A stretch of 64,000 nt of DNA from Clostridia bacterium (GCA_017538255.1 JAFYJD010000025.1:62001-126000); one strand, 5' to 3'; shown: positions 1-9,169, counted from the stretch's first letter. Notes: generated by a model from the sequence alone, not told the origin. Numbers and translations: made by a program.

Positions 1-261
1 CATCTTAGGGCCTATCTTGATAAACAGCGCCTTTGCCCCCTCGTCCGACACAAGCAGATTGCTGCCGTTTCCGATAACATAAACGGGATACTCGGCTTCT
101 TTTGCCGCGTTGAGCAGGGCGATAAGTTCGTCAATGTTCGCCGGCTCGGCGAAATAGGCCATAGGTCCCCCTATGCGAAAACTCGTATAATTGCGCGCAG
201 GCACGTTTTTCCTCGCGCCAAGTGAAAGTAATCTCTTTGAAAGGCAGTTGCAGGACTTCAT
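1..261 (-). CDS. murB: UDP-N-acetylmuramate dehydrogenase, N-terminal part
   Basis: MurB reduces UDP-GlcNAc-enolpyruvate to UDP-MurNAc in cytoplasmic peptidoglycan precursor synthesis. Only the first 87 codons lie in the window; the gene runs off the left edge. The FAD-binding region is recognisable: NYTSFRIGGP at about residues 24-33 and VIGNGSNLLVSDEG at about 62-75. Three in-frame ATGs occur at 297, 282 and 261. A promoter with its -10 at 299-304 puts the transcript start near 292, which excludes 297. A GGAG about 10 nt upstream of 261 favours that start, while 282 has almost no leader. Confidence 0.9.
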   Translation of the reverse strand, partial: MKSCNCLSKRLLSLGARKNVPARNYTSFRIGGPMAYFAEPANIDELIALLNAAKEAEYPVYVIGNGSNLLVSDEGAKALFIKIGPKM

Positions 262-298
262 CTCCGCAGATCTCCGTAGCATATAATTATTCAACATA

Positions 299-327
299 AT
301 TCTACCACGGTTTGGCTTCCGTGTAAA
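299..327 (-). promoter_or_regulatory. Sigma-A-type promoter of murB
   Basis: Read on the minus strand, a -35 box TTTACA (322-327), a 17-bp spacer and a -10 box TAGAAT (299-304) precede the murB start by about 40 bp. This was assigned by consensus match only. Confidence 0.6.
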
Positions 328-363
328 CATTCTTTTGGGATAAAATCGAAGTTTGTCGTCAAC

Positions 364-1224
364 TCAGTTTTCGCCATTTTTCAGTTTCTCGTAGGCTTCT
401 TTCAAAAAAGATTGCTCGTACTCGAGCGGGATATCGTTTCGCGCAGGCATAAGTCCGAGTTCTGTCAGTGCTTTCTGCGCTTTTATGTCAAGACAGAGTT
501 CAATGAACTCTATCGCGTAGTCTATCTTTTCACTGTCGATATGTGCCGAAATGCCGATGTGCTGATTGAGCGGCGTTTCATAATATGGCGATAAAACATC
601 AAAATCATCAGCCTTGTTTGACAGCACGAGTCTGTACATATCCCCCGCTCCCCGCGCGTCGGTGATACAGCACGGGGCTTTGCCAGATTTGAACTCGTCA
701 AGGCTCGGTGCGCTGTGCTCTTGCGCTGCGTGTTCAAGTTCCAAGTCCGAGATATCCGCCCGTCTGTAAAGCAGCAGTTCGCAACTCGAAGCAAGGTGTA
801 TACTTTGAACAGTACTTTCTCCGCCATTCACCGGAAGCGTTTCCCTCGGGATGAAGGCAAGCAGTTTTTCGTTTGCAACAGTACCTTCGGAGAAAGCGAT
901 GATATCCGGAAACTCGCCGTTTGAGATGCGGCTATTCGCTTCTTCTTCCGATATTGATTCGATATCGAAATAAACACCATAGTGGTATTTCTCCGCCCTT
1001 GCACCAACGGTTTTCAGCCAAGCGCCAAGACTGCCGACATATGGCCTGAATCCTGCGATGTTCCAAACAGTTATGACGCCCTTGTACTTTTCCTGTTTTG
1101 GCTTCATAAAATCAAGAGGCGAAGAATGTACGATTAGACCGCCGATATACTTCGGAAGCAGCACCATAACAAGCAATATGAGGGCCATCATAACAGCCGC
1201 AAATAGTTTTTTTACGAGCGCCAT
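364..1224 (-). CDS. Membrane-anchored solute-binding-like protein
   Basis: A 286-residue protein of uncertain function. The first 35 residues are a hydrophobic anchor or uncleaved signal without a lipobox Cys. The rest resembles the second half of an extracellular solute-binding protein: ITVWNIAGF, then a segment rich in acidic and aromatic residues, and a C-terminal helix pair ending ALTELGLMPARNDI, which is typical of binding-protein ends. No permease or ATPase lies beside it. It follows the amidohydrolase gene, from which it is separated by a terminator. An ATG at 1260 is also in frame but directly abuts that terminator, so 1224 is preferred. The ribosome binding site is weak at both. Confidence 0.6.
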   Translation of the reverse strand: MALVKKLFAAVMMALILLVMVLLPKYIGGLIVHSSPLDFMKPKQEKYKGVITVWNIAGFRPYVGSLGAWLKTVGARAEKYHYGVYFDIESISEEEANSRISNGEFPDIIAFSEGTVANEKLLAFIPRETLPVNGGESTVQSIHLASSCELLLYRRADISDLELEHAAQEHSAPSLDEFKSGKAPCCITDARGAGDMYRLVLSNKADDFDVLSPYYETPLNQHIGISAHIDSEKIDYAIEFIELCLDIKAQKALTELGLMPARNDIPLEYEQSFLKEAYEKLKNGEN

Positions 1225-1260
1225 ACTCAAATATATTTGTAATATGGCGCGGTTATTCAT

Positions 1261-1288
1261 AAAAACGGCCGCGATAGATGCTCGCGGC
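1261..1288 (-). terminator. Rho-independent terminator after the amidohydrolase gene
   Basis: A 7-bp perfect stem (1268-1274 with 1282-1288) and 7-nt loop are followed on the minus strand by CGTTTTT. It separates the pncB-amidohydrolase pair from the next gene. Confidence 0.7.
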
Positions 1289-1326
1289 TCGTCATTTATT
1301 CGATATTCTGTTTATATTTCATTGTT

Positions 1327-2943
1327 TCATCGCTCAAAAACGCATTCGCCGCCGAGATATGTTTTTATAACCTTTATCAAGTGGATGTTCGACGCGGGAA
1401 CATCGAACGGCGAAGCATCAAGAACAACGAAATCGGCCAGTTGTCCGTTTTTGATCCGACCCTTGATATTCTCATCAAAACTCGCGCGGGCGCCGCTGAC
1501 AGTAAAACTGTCAAGCGCTTCGGCGACGGAAAACGCCTGCTCCGGCAGATACGGCCCCGTTCCGTCCAGCGAAGTGCGGGTGATCGCGCATTCGACGCCC
1601 TTTAAAACATCGGGCGGCTCGACCGGACAGTCCGATCCGTTGGAAATATAAAGACCGCCGTCGAGCAAAGTTTTCCAATTATAACTCGTATCGGCAAGTT
1701 CCTTTTCAACAAGTTTATTTACGATATGGTTGTCGTAGTCAAGGAAAACGGATTGAGCGTAGATATGAAGGCGCATATCAGTCATCCTTTGAAGTTGGTC
1801 GCGGCGCGTTATCTGGCAATGCACTATGCCGTGCCTGTGATCGATTCGCGGATTCCTGTTCAATGCCTCCTCAAATGCGTCCAGCACCGTGTCAAGGCAA
1901 GCGTCGCCTATCGCGTGAACTGCGATCTGCATACCCGCGCTGTGCGCTATATCGACCAGTTCAAAAAGCTTCGCCCTTTCCATAAGCGAAAAGCCCGTTC
2001 CCCCGCCGCCTATATACTGCACGGTCAAATGCGCAGTGCGGCTTCCGAGCGATCCGTCGCCTAGCAGTTTAAGCGGGCCGATCTTGAACATATCGCCTCC
2101 TCTGCCCGTGATGTTTCCTTCTGAGATAAAGGCTTCGAGTTCTTTCGGATCGGTGAAATTGCACTGTTCCGATACGCGAACCGTCAGTTCGCGTTCCATC
2201 TCGAGTTCACGATATGCGGCGTTTATCTCATCAAAAGGCACGGTTCTGAACACACAGTAATCATCCGTTTGCGCACTTGTTATACCGTAGGAATTGAGCG
2301 CGCGGCACGCTGTCTTTATCATACGCTTTAAGCCCTCTCTATCGGGCGGCGTTATGCTGTCGAGCACGAGATCCATAGCATTATCGTACAGTCTGCCGTC
2401 GGGCTCGCCGTTCGTTTTGCCGACAAAGCCGCCTTCCGGCGAAACTGTAGCCTTTGTTATTCCGGCTATTTCAAGCGCCTTTGAGTTGACCACGCAGCAA
2501 TGCCCGCAAGCCCTTGTTATGATTATCGGCACCTCTTCAGAAACTTCGTCAAGATCCCGTCTGTTCGGCATTCTGTCCGTATCTGTAAAATAGTCCTGAT
2601 TCCAGCCGCGCCCTTTGAGCCAGCCGCCGTTTGTTGGCGGATAGAGTTCGAGTTGGCGCTTCATACACACCAAGACTTCGTTCAGGCTTGAAGTATGCGC
2701 CATCAGCGGTGCTGACATCAACGCTTGAGCGTAGTTAACAAGATGCATATGCGAATCATTGAAGCCGGCGCAAACAAAGCGTCCGCAAAGATCGACTTTT
2801 TCGGTATTTGGAAAATGTTCCAGCACTGCCGCGTTCGTTCCGACCGAGCAGAAACTTCCGTCCTCAACGGCGAACGCTTCCGCAAAACCGCCGTTTCCTG
2901 TATAGACTTTTCCGTTATAATAGACCTTGGCATTTGAGTTCAT
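1327..2943 (-). CDS. Amidohydrolase family protein (YtcJ/NfdA type)
   Basis: A 538-residue metal-dependent hydrolase of the amidohydrolase-3 group. The beta-barrel metal site is visible: DSHMH (HxH) near residue 65, HAIGD and HGIVH for later His ligands, and SNGSDCPVEPPD for the catalytic Asp region. An N-terminal composite domain (YYNGKVYTGNGG) precedes the barrel. Family members hydrolyse N-substituted formamides or other amides; the substrate here is unknown. The ATG at 2943 sits 1 nt after the pncB stop, so the two are translationally coupled. The reading frame stays open another 54 codons upstream, but that stretch overlaps pncB. Confidence 0.85.
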   Translation of the reverse strand: MNSNAKVYYNGKVYTGNGGFAEAFAVEDGSFCSVGTNAAVLEHFPNTEKVDLCGRFVCAGFNDSHMHLVNYAQALMSAPLMAHTSSLNEVLVCMKRQLELYPPTNGGWLKGRGWNQDYFTDTDRMPNRRDLDEVSEEVPIIITRACGHCCVVNSKALEIAGITKATVSPEGGFVGKTNGEPDGRLYDNAMDLVLDSITPPDREGLKRMIKTACRALNSYGITSAQTDDYCVFRTVPFDEINAAYRELEMERELTVRVSEQCNFTDPKELEAFISEGNITGRGGDMFKIGPLKLLGDGSLGSRTAHLTVQYIGGGGTGFSLMERAKLFELVDIAHSAGMQIAVHAIGDACLDTVLDAFEEALNRNPRIDHRHGIVHCQITRRDQLQRMTDMRLHIYAQSVFLDYDNHIVNKLVEKELADTSYNWKTLLDGGLYISNGSDCPVEPPDVLKGVECAITRTSLDGTGPYLPEQAFSVAEALDSFTVSGARASFDENIKGRIKNGQLADFVVLDASPFDVPASNIHLIKVIKTYLGGECVFER

Positions 2944-2944
2944 A

Positions 2945-4195
2945 TTACATTCTCTTTTCGTACTTTCTCTTTTCGTACTTTGCTTTGATATGCCTCTGTT
3001 CGTTCGGCTCCCTGTCAAGACGGAATTGGACGGAGTTTTTAAGATAATGCAGATAACTTTCGTCGTCGCACATAGCCTTGCCCGGCGTATCCGACAGTTT
3101 TGCAACGGGGCGGTCGTTCACATACTGCAGTTTTATAACGATATTGAGGGGATCCACACAGGTGTCGTTGGAGCAAAATGTACCGATGCCGAATGAGACC
3201 TTTGTCTTGTCCTTAAAGTACTCGTAGAGCGCCTGCGCATTGTCGAAGTTCAGGCTGTCGCTGAACAGCAGCAGTTTTGTTTTCGGATCAACACCGTATT
3301 TTTTATAGTGATCGATTATCTTGTCGCCCCATACGAATGGATCGCCGCTGTCGTGCCTAACGCCCGAATAGTTATTTACCATGGAGCGGTTGAAGTCCAG
3401 TAAGAACAGATCGGTTGTTATCGTATCCGTGAGTGCAGTTCCGTTATCGCCGTCATATTCATCGTACCAATCGCGAAGCGCGTAGTGGTTGGTAAACGCG
3501 AGCGGGATCGAATCGATGCCCTGGTACATCTGCACGAACTCGTGCGCGTATGTGCCTATCGGCGTCAGATCGTATTTCATTGCGAGATAGACATTTGAGG
3601 TGCCCACACAGTTCTTTGTTTCCGTCGCCAAGCGCCGCACAACCTCGTCCTGCCACTCCCTTGAAAGCCTGCGTCTGCATCCAAACTCCGCAAATGAGAA
3701 TGTGTATTTGCCGGAGTTAAAATCGGCAATCTTTTGGTCAAGGCGTTCCATCGCGGAAGCCTGTAACTCTTCATAATTATAACTTAGTCTGAAATAAACC
3801 TCGTTGATGATCTCCAAAAGATATATCTCAAACTGCATCGCAGAAAACAACGGACCGTCGACGATGACACTCAATTCGCCGTCTTCGCTGAGGCTTGTAA
3901 AAACATATTCCCTTATCGGATGCCAAAGGCGCAAGAACTCAACATAGTCGTTTTTAATAAAACGAATGGAACGCAGATAATCAAGTTCCCGCTTCGTAAA
4001 ACTTAAACTGCAAAGATGGTCGATCTGCGCATTGATCTCCTCAAGCATTTCTTTTGTAAACCTTATATCCTCATTGCGGCATTTGAAATGGTATTCGCCG
4101 CAGAGGTCGGTATGCTTATGAAAGATGACCTGATCCATATTGAACTTATACAGATCCGTGTCAAGCAGCGAGACAACAATTGGTTCGAGTTTCAT
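2945..4195 (-). CDS. pncB: Nicotinate phosphoribosyltransferase
   Basis: A 416-residue enzyme that converts nicotinate and PRPP to nicotinate mononucleotide in the Preiss-Handler NAD salvage route. Recognisable elements are LLDTDLYKFNMDQ at the N terminus, the active-site segment GCRRRLSREWQDEV, and VRHDSGDPF followed by LLLFSDSLN in the phosphate-binding barrel. ATG 4195 is chosen over 4213 because AAAGGA lies 8-9 nt upstream of it. The C terminus ends in a Lys/Arg/Tyr-rich tail encoded by two exact 15-bp tandem copies. The gene is first in a pair with the amidohydrolase. Confidence 0.9.
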   Translation of the reverse strand: MKLEPIVVSLLDTDLYKFNMDQVIFHKHTDLCGEYHFKCRNEDIRFTKEMLEEINAQIDHLCSLSFTKRELDYLRSIRFIKNDYVEFLRLWHPIREYVFTSLSEDGELSVIVDGPLFSAMQFEIYLLEIINEVYFRLSYNYEELQASAMERLDQKIADFNSGKYTFSFAEFGCRRRLSREWQDEVVRRLATETKNCVGTSNVYLAMKYDLTPIGTYAHEFVQMYQGIDSIPLAFTNHYALRDWYDEYDGDNGTALTDTITTDLFLLDFNRSMVNNYSGVRHDSGDPFVWGDKIIDHYKKYGVDPKTKLLLFSDSLNFDNAQALYEYFKDKTKVSFGIGTFCSNDTCVDPLNIVIKLQYVNDRPVAKLSDTPGKAMCDDESYLHYLKNSVQFRLDREPNEQRHIKAKYEKRKYEKRM

Positions 4196-4370
4196 ATTCG
4201 GTTCCTTTCGCATTTAAAGTTCTGTTTTCGCAACTATACAAAAATGATAACATATTCAATATGAAAAATCAACTGTGCCCGGACGCCGTCTCATTTTCTC
4301 AAAAGGCACAGCAACAGCGATATTATTCAGCCAAATCAAAGCGGCACGAACAATTGCTCGCGTCGCCTTC

Positions 4371-4399
4371 TTGCAACTCTGCGCGTATTGGAATATAAT
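4371..4399 (+). promoter_or_regulatory. Sigma-A-type promoter of the response regulator operon
   Basis: TTGCAA (4371-4376), a 17-bp spacer and TATAAT (4394-4399) lie 80 bp upstream of the response regulator start. The region 4214-4370 between the divergent genes shows no other feature. Confidence 0.65.
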
Positions 4400-4479
4400 A
4401 CGGATATGTCCTTGTTGTTTGCTTTAATATGTCGCTGAATGACGGGGTAATTTACATTGACCTAAAACGAGGTGAAAAT

Positions 4480-5148
4480 ATGCACTCGGTGCTCGTAATT
4501 GAGGATGACAAAGATATCAACGGCCTTCTTTGCAGCATTATGGTTCAAAGCGGCTTCGCTGTTGATTCCGCCCGCGACGGGCTTGAAGGACTGCAAAAAG
4601 CATTATCCGGCAACTATCAAATAATCCTTATGGATCTGATGCTACCATTAAAAACAGTCGAAGAACTGCTGAAGGAACTGCGCGCCGTAAAAGATACTCC
4701 GGTGGTGATTATCTCTGCCAAGTCCGAGGTCTACAGCAGAATAGAACTTTTCAGGATAGGTGCGGACGACTATATCACAAAGCCCTTTGATATTGACGAG
4801 GTCACGCTCCGCATACAGGCGGTACTGCGGCGAACAGCAGCGCAAAACACTTCCTTTCTGATGTTCAGGGATATTAAACTTGATACCGACTCCAAGCGCG
4901 TATACGTCAAGGACAGCGAGATCTCCTGTACCGCCACCGAATATGCGATACTTGAACTTTTGCTGAAAAACCCTAAAACGATATTCTCAAAGAGGAGGCT
5001 TTATGAAGGCGTTTCCGGCAACGAATACCTAAGCGACGACAACACTATGAACGTGCACATCAGCAATCTTCGCAAGAAGATGGCTAAATATACCTCCGAT
5101 GAATATATCGAAACGGTTTATGGATTGGGCTACCGGTTGATAAATTAA
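4480..5148 (+). CDS. OmpR-family response regulator
   Basis: A 222-residue two-component regulator. The receiver domain (1-115) has the acidic pocket at residues 9-10, the phospho-acceptor Asp52 in LMDLMLP and Lys101 in ITKPF. The C-terminal winged-helix DNA-binding domain contains LLLKNPKTIFSKRRLYE and ends with VYGLGYRL. It is first in a four-gene operon with an ABC ATPase, a permease and the cognate kinase, so it probably controls that transporter. The start at 4480 follows GAGGTG by 6 nt; an upstream in-frame ATG at 4429 lacks a ribosome binding site. Confidence 0.92.
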   Translation: MHSVLVIEDDKDINGLLCSIMVQSGFAVDSARDGLEGLQKALSGNYQIILMDLMLPLKTVEELLKELRAVKDTPVVIISAKSEVYSRIELFRIGADDYITKPFDIDEVTLRIQAVLRRTAAQNTSFLMFRDIKLDTDSKRVYVKDSEISCTATEYAILELLLKNPKTIFSKRRLYEGVSGNEYLSDDNTMNVHISNLRKKMAKYTSDEYIETVYGLGYRLIN

Positions 5149-5219
5149 GGTTTTCTTTAGATTTAATGAAGAATATTTAGAGTATCGTATGTCATTATAA
5201 GAGTTGAAAGGAGATGTTT

Positions 5220-6149
5220 GTGCATATGGAAAATATCATTTTGCAAACACGCGGAATTACCGTAAAATACGGCGGTTTTTCAGTTCTCGACAACGTAAGC
5301 ATAAGTCTTAAAGAAAGACATATCTATGGCTTTATCGGCGAAAACGGCGCAGGCAAAACCACGCTTATGAAGGTCATTACAGGTCTGCTTTATCCTGACA
5401 GCGGCGATCTGACGCTGTTTGGAAAGAGCAAGCCTTCCGATCTTTTGCAGATGCGCCGTAAAATCGGAAGCACCATCGAAGCGCCCGCACTTTACCCCGA
5501 ATACTCCGCAATACGCAATCTTGAATTGCAACGCATAATTATCGGCAATCCCGACAAGGAAATATGCAATAAACTGCTGGAAACGGTAGGTTTAACATCT
5601 GTTGGCGACAAAAAGGTAAAAAAGTTCTCAATGGGCATGAAGCAACGGTTAAGCATCGCAATGGCGCTTATCGGCAAGCCAAAACTGCTGATACTCGACG
5701 AGCCCACAAACGGTCTTGATCCCAAAAACATAGCCGAACTTCGCGCTTTATTGAAAAGGTTGAATGATGAAAACGATGTGACGCTGTTCATATCAAGCCA
5801 TATACTCAGCGAACTGTACCTGCTTGCCACCGATTATTATATCATCCACAAGGGGCGAATCATAGAGTCGCTGACCCATGATGAGTTATGCCAAAAATGC
5901 AGGCAGTACATAAATATCAAAACAACAGAACTGCCAAGATGCATAACCACAATAGAGGCAGCGTTCGGCAATGTTGAATACACCGTAATCGATAGCGAAA
6001 CAATGCGCCTTTTCTCCTGTGTAGACAGAGCCGAGGACGTCGCAAAAACACTTATGAACGATCATATCGTCACAAAGGAGTTTTCGGTCATCGAGCAGAG
6101 TTTGGAAGAGTATTTTCTTTCCATTACGGGAGGTGTGAGTCATGCTTAA
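5220..6149 (+). CDS. ABC transporter ATP-binding protein
   Basis: A 309-residue ATPase of the BcrA/NatA export type. Walker A is GENGAGKT (about 40-47), the signature is FSMGMKQRLSIAMAL and Walker B is LLILDEPTNGLDP. A C-terminal accessory domain of about 90 residues follows. In this family such proteins, with a small permease and a two-component pair, give resistance to antimicrobial peptides or export lipids. AAAGGAG (5207-5213) overlaps the ATG at 5214, so the start is GTG 5220 (6-nt spacing) or ATG 5226. The gene overlaps the permease by 8 bp. Confidence 0.9.
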   Translation: MHMENIILQTRGITVKYGGFSVLDNVSISLKERHIYGFIGENGAGKTTLMKVITGLLYPDSGDLTLFGKSKPSDLLQMRRKIGSTIEAPALYPEYSAIRNLELQRIIIGNPDKEICNKLLETVGLTSVGDKKVKKFSMGMKQRLSIAMALIGKPKLLILDEPTNGLDPKNIAELRALLKRLNDENDVTLFISSHILSELYLLATDYYIIHKGRIIESLTHDELCQKCRQYINIKTTELPRCITTIEAAFGNVEYTVIDSETMRLFSCVDRAEDVAKTLMNDHIVTKEFSVIEQSLEEYFLSITGGVSHA

Positions 6150-6837
6150 TCAAATGTCTGTCCAGAAGTATAAAGCTGTACGCTTTCCGATCCTGTATAT
6201 CGCGGCGCTTGTCACGATTACGATGGGTTTTTTGTACGGTTATTTAAAACTGCCGCCAACATTCGATACGAATGCGGTATTCTCGGATACGGTATGCGAC
6301 ACCTCCGGTTTCTTTATTTTTGCCCTTGTAGCCGCTTGGTTTGCCGGGAACGATTTTCTGACAAGAACGATACACAATGAGATCAAAGCAGGCTACAGAC
6401 GTTTTTCGCTGATCCTTACCAGAACCGTCACAACTACAACAATGGTGATACTGCTGCATCTTGGCTATATTCTGTCTACCGTTATCGGATTTTCCGTAAA
6501 AAACGGATTTGACACAAGTCTGTTTACCGTTGTCAATCTTTTTTGGCTGCTTACGGTTCTTATTCAGGTATGCGCTGATATCTGCATTGTTATGTTCATC
6601 GTTTTCTCGCTGAAGAAAGCGACGTCCGCAATCGCAGTAGCGGTTGTTTTCGCATTTATAGCGTTCAATGTTCTCAGAAACTTTATAAGCGAAAGCGTGT
6701 TCAGGTTGACCCCGTTCAGCCTTGCGCAGACAAGCGATGCCGGAACGCTCGCATTATCGGCAGTAATTGCGGCAGCGGTGATTGCCTGGACCCTTACCGC
6801 TACCCACTTTGTGTTCAGAAAGGCAGAGATTAAATGA
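6142..6837 (+). CDS. ABC transporter permease, six-helix membrane subunit
   Basis: A 231-residue integral membrane protein with six predicted transmembrane segments and no recognisable catalytic motif. Its size and position fit the ABC-2 type permeases that pair with BcrA-like ATPases. GGGAGGTG lies before the ATG inside the end of the ATPase gene, so the two are coupled. The histidine kinase starts 10 bp downstream. The transported substrate cannot be told from sequence; lantibiotic-like peptides are the commonest case in this gene arrangement. Confidence 0.8.
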   Translation: MLNQMSVQKYKAVRFPILYIAALVTITMGFLYGYLKLPPTFDTNAVFSDTVCDTSGFFIFALVAAWFAGNDFLTRTIHNEIKAGYRRFSLILTRTVTTTTMVILLHLGYILSTVIGFSVKNGFDTSLFTVVNLFWLLTVLIQVCADICIVMFIVFSLKKATSAIAVAVVFAFIAFNVLRNFISESVFRLTPFSLAQTSDAGTLALSAVIAAAVIAWTLTATHFVFRKAEIK

Positions 6838-6846
6838 GGAGATGAT

Positions 6847-7740
6847 TTGGCTTTGGAAATAACCATTATATCAGCACTATGCGTGGCTGCTTTCCTGTTG
6901 TCGGCAAAGTTGATCGCCCTGAAACGACGAATACGCGCATTGTCAATTCAACTGGATGATTGCGACGCTACGCTGATTGCAGCACAACTCAATGGAGATG
7001 AACTCGAAACTGTTGTAAAAAAGATCAACTCCAAGATAGCGGAAGAGCAGAAGGCTAAAGCGCAAATACGCAAAGAGCAGGACGCGATAAAACAGGCGAT
7101 CGCCAATATATCACACGATATGCGCACACCGCTTACATCGGTGATCGGGTATCTTCAACTGGCAGAGCGCTCTGCCGAAAACGACGAACAACGGGCTAAT
7201 ATACGTATCGCACTTGAACGCGCAAAGCATTGCTGTTCCCTGGTGGACGACTTTTTTGAACTGTCGGTCATCGATGCAAACGGATGCGATCCTGTGATGG
7301 AAAAGATCGATGTAAACGAATTGCTCTGCGAAATGATACTTGCCAATCACCCGGTTTTCGAAGCCAAAAGTATCACTCCCCGCTTTGATTACAGCAAAGA
7401 GCCTGTCTATGCGCTGGCGGATCGAAAACTTCTAACAAGAGTCATACAAAATCTGCTGTCAAACGCTGTCAAGTACGGTTATGACAGCATCGACTTTTCT
7501 GTCGTATCGAGTGAAACCGTATGCATTTCCATGGCAAATCCCATAGCCGACAACGACCTTGATACAGAACGATTATTCGATAGATTCTACCGTGCAAGCA
7601 AGTCAAGAACGGATTCAGGCACCGGAATAGGGCTGTATTTGTGCAAGCAGCTGTTGGAATCTATGGGCGGAAGGATTTCGGCTAGTGTCGACAGCGGCAG
7701 TTTGACTATCTCCGTTACGCTTAAGCTTTTTCATAATTGA
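6847..7740 (+). CDS. Sensor histidine kinase
   Basis: A 297-residue kinase with a single N-terminal membrane helix (about 4-25), a coiled-coil linker and almost no extracellular part, so it probably senses through the membrane or the transporter. The H-box ISHDMRTPL has His90. The N-box is NLLSNAVKYG, and DSGTGIGLYLCKQL is the G2 region. The G1 motif is degenerate (NPIAD). Translation starts at TTG, 5 nt after GAGGAG; no ATG fits the frame. It closes the regulator-ABC transporter operon. Confidence 0.88.
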   Translation: MALEITIISALCVAAFLLSAKLIALKRRIRALSIQLDDCDATLIAAQLNGDELETVVKKINSKIAEEQKAKAQIRKEQDAIKQAIANISHDMRTPLTSVIGYLQLAERSAENDEQRANIRIALERAKHCCSLVDDFFELSVIDANGCDPVMEKIDVNELLCEMILANHPVFEAKSITPRFDYSKEPVYALADRKLLTRVIQNLLSNAVKYGYDSIDFSVVSSETVCISMANPIADNDLDTERLFDRFYRASKSRTDSGTGIGLYLCKQLLESMGGRISASVDSGSLTISVTLKLFHN

Positions 7741-7831
7741 AAGCAGTTATACAATGATGCATTCGAGTCAAGTTAGTCATTCCAAAGCCTTGGAGCACTT
7801 GGCAAATGCATAAGTCGATAGAAGTGCACAA

Positions 7832-8452
7832 TTAAAACATATGAGGGAGCTCGTAAAGAGAATGCACCGTGTATTCCGGTATCTCGTCAACGCATAGCGG
7901 CGATTGATATGCACCGAACCCGCGAAGCAGCCTCACGCTGTGCATTCCCAGGCGATTCGCCGGCGCAATATCGTTATCCAACCTATCACCTACCATCACG
8001 GCGCTTTGTGCGCTGCATTTTGCCTGTTCCAATGCCCATTGAAAGATAACCGTATCCGGCTTTGTCATACCCAATTCCGCCGAAGCGGCGATCACATCAA
8101 AGTATTGAAGCAGATCCCAATCGGCAAGCCGCTGCTCCGTTCCGTAATTCTGATTTGCGATCACACCGAGTTTATATCCCTTCTGCTTAAGTTGTTCAAG
8201 CGTTGGCGCGGCATCAGGATAGGGTGCTTCTTCCTCGCTGTGCCAAGGCGCTTTTGTCAATCCAAAATAAGAAATGACATAGCGATCAGCATAAAAACCT
8301 TTGCGGATCATTTCTATGCGCTTTATGCGGTATTCATCCTCTGTGATGTCCGTGCCGGCTATCATCTCGCGTATCCTTCGCAGGTCGGCTTTCTCTTCAT
8401 CTATCAATGTTGAGCCAATATCAAAAAATATCCATTCGATTTTATGAGTCAT
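7832..8452 (-). CDS. HAD-family hydrolase
   Basis: A 206-residue haloacid dehalogenase-superfamily protein. Motif I reads FFDIGSTLID, so the nucleophilic Asp is present but the second Asp of the usual DxD is Gly. Motif III Lys is in GMTKPD and motif IV is MVGDRLDNDI. A cap domain lies between motifs I and II. Loss of the acid/base Asp is known in some HAD subgroups and makes the reaction hard to predict. ATG 8452 has GAGGAT upstream; the frame extends to 8488 without a ribosome binding site. Confidence 0.82.
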   Translation of the reverse strand: MTHKIEWIFFDIGSTLIDEEKADLRRIREMIAGTDITEDEYRIKRIEMIRKGFYADRYVISYFGLTKAPWHSEEEAPYPDAAPTLEQLKQKGYKLGVIANQNYGTEQRLADWDLLQYFDVIAASAELGMTKPDTVIFQWALEQAKCSAQSAVMVGDRLDNDIAPANRLGMHSVRLLRGFGAYQSPLCVDEIPEYTVHSLYELPHMF

Positions 8453-8503
8453 AATTTGATCCTCAAATTTACACGCACAGTTCGGCAAACCGAAAACTGC
8501 CGA

Positions 8504-9169
8504 TCAAAACCTATCAAATCTTAAAAAGGCTTTTCGACACCATGCAAATAATAAATTGAACGCATTATCGAAATCATAATCATCCGGCAGTTCCGACAAT
8601 GCCAGCACCCTGCGATCTTCTTCAGACGACATTTCCATCAATTTGCTTTTTGTCGTGACGAATTCGCCGCTTTCAAGATAGTGAAGGTTTTGAATGAGAA
8701 AAAACAGTCCTTTACACGTTAAGCGAAACCTATCATAATTGAACTCACGATCGCTATGGATATATCGGTGGCATAATTCGTGATAGATATTTCCGAGGCT
8801 GAACTTAGCATAGTTGATCTCATCATCTTTTGATGCGTCCGGCAGGTACGCATTTAATGTACCGTATATGTCTTTTGTCGTATTCTTAAGTTGGCACACT
8901 TCCAACGGATTCCATCGCGTCATTTCATCTATTCCGCAAATAAAGCCGCACGACTTTTCAAAGTGCCCTATCCTCTCAAGTATGGACCGATACACGTTCA
9001 TATCCGCAACGGAAAAATCTTCAATGATGACCATAACGTCTATATCGCTGTTTTCGGTTGCTTCGCCGCGCATATAGCTGCCCTGAAGTCCGACATACAG
9101 CAATCTGTCGCCAAATGCTGATCTGCACGCCGTAATCAGTTCCCGTAGGTACGCATCCAATTCAAACAT
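8504..9169 (-). CDS. Nucleotidyltransferase-domain protein
   Basis: A 221-residue protein with an N-terminal polymerase-beta-like nucleotidyltransferase fold. GSYMRGEATENSDIDVMV contains the GS and DxD metal-binding signature. The C-terminal helical half resembles the substrate domain of small-molecule adenylyltransferases (aminoglycoside or HEPN-like). The substrate is unknown. The ATG follows GGAGG at ideal spacing. The HAD gene lies 51 bp downstream on the same strand, so they may be co-transcribed. Confidence 0.75.
   Translation of the reverse strand: MFELDAYLRELITACRSAFGDRLLYVGLQGSYMRGEATENSDIDVMVIIEDFSVADMNVYRSILERIGHFEKSCGFICGIDEMTRWNPLEVCQLKNTTKDIYGTLNAYLPDASKDDEINYAKFSLGNIYHELCHRYIHSDREFNYDRFRLTCKGLFFLIQNLHYLESGEFVTTKSKLMEMSSEEDRRVLALSELPDDYDFDNAFNLLFAWCRKAFLRFDRF

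Noticed and set aside
1058-1651. Plus-strand frame of 197 codons opposite the amidohydrolase and binding protein
   Set aside because: It is a shadow of two well-supported minus-strand genes and a terminator, with Ser/Thr-rich antisense composition.
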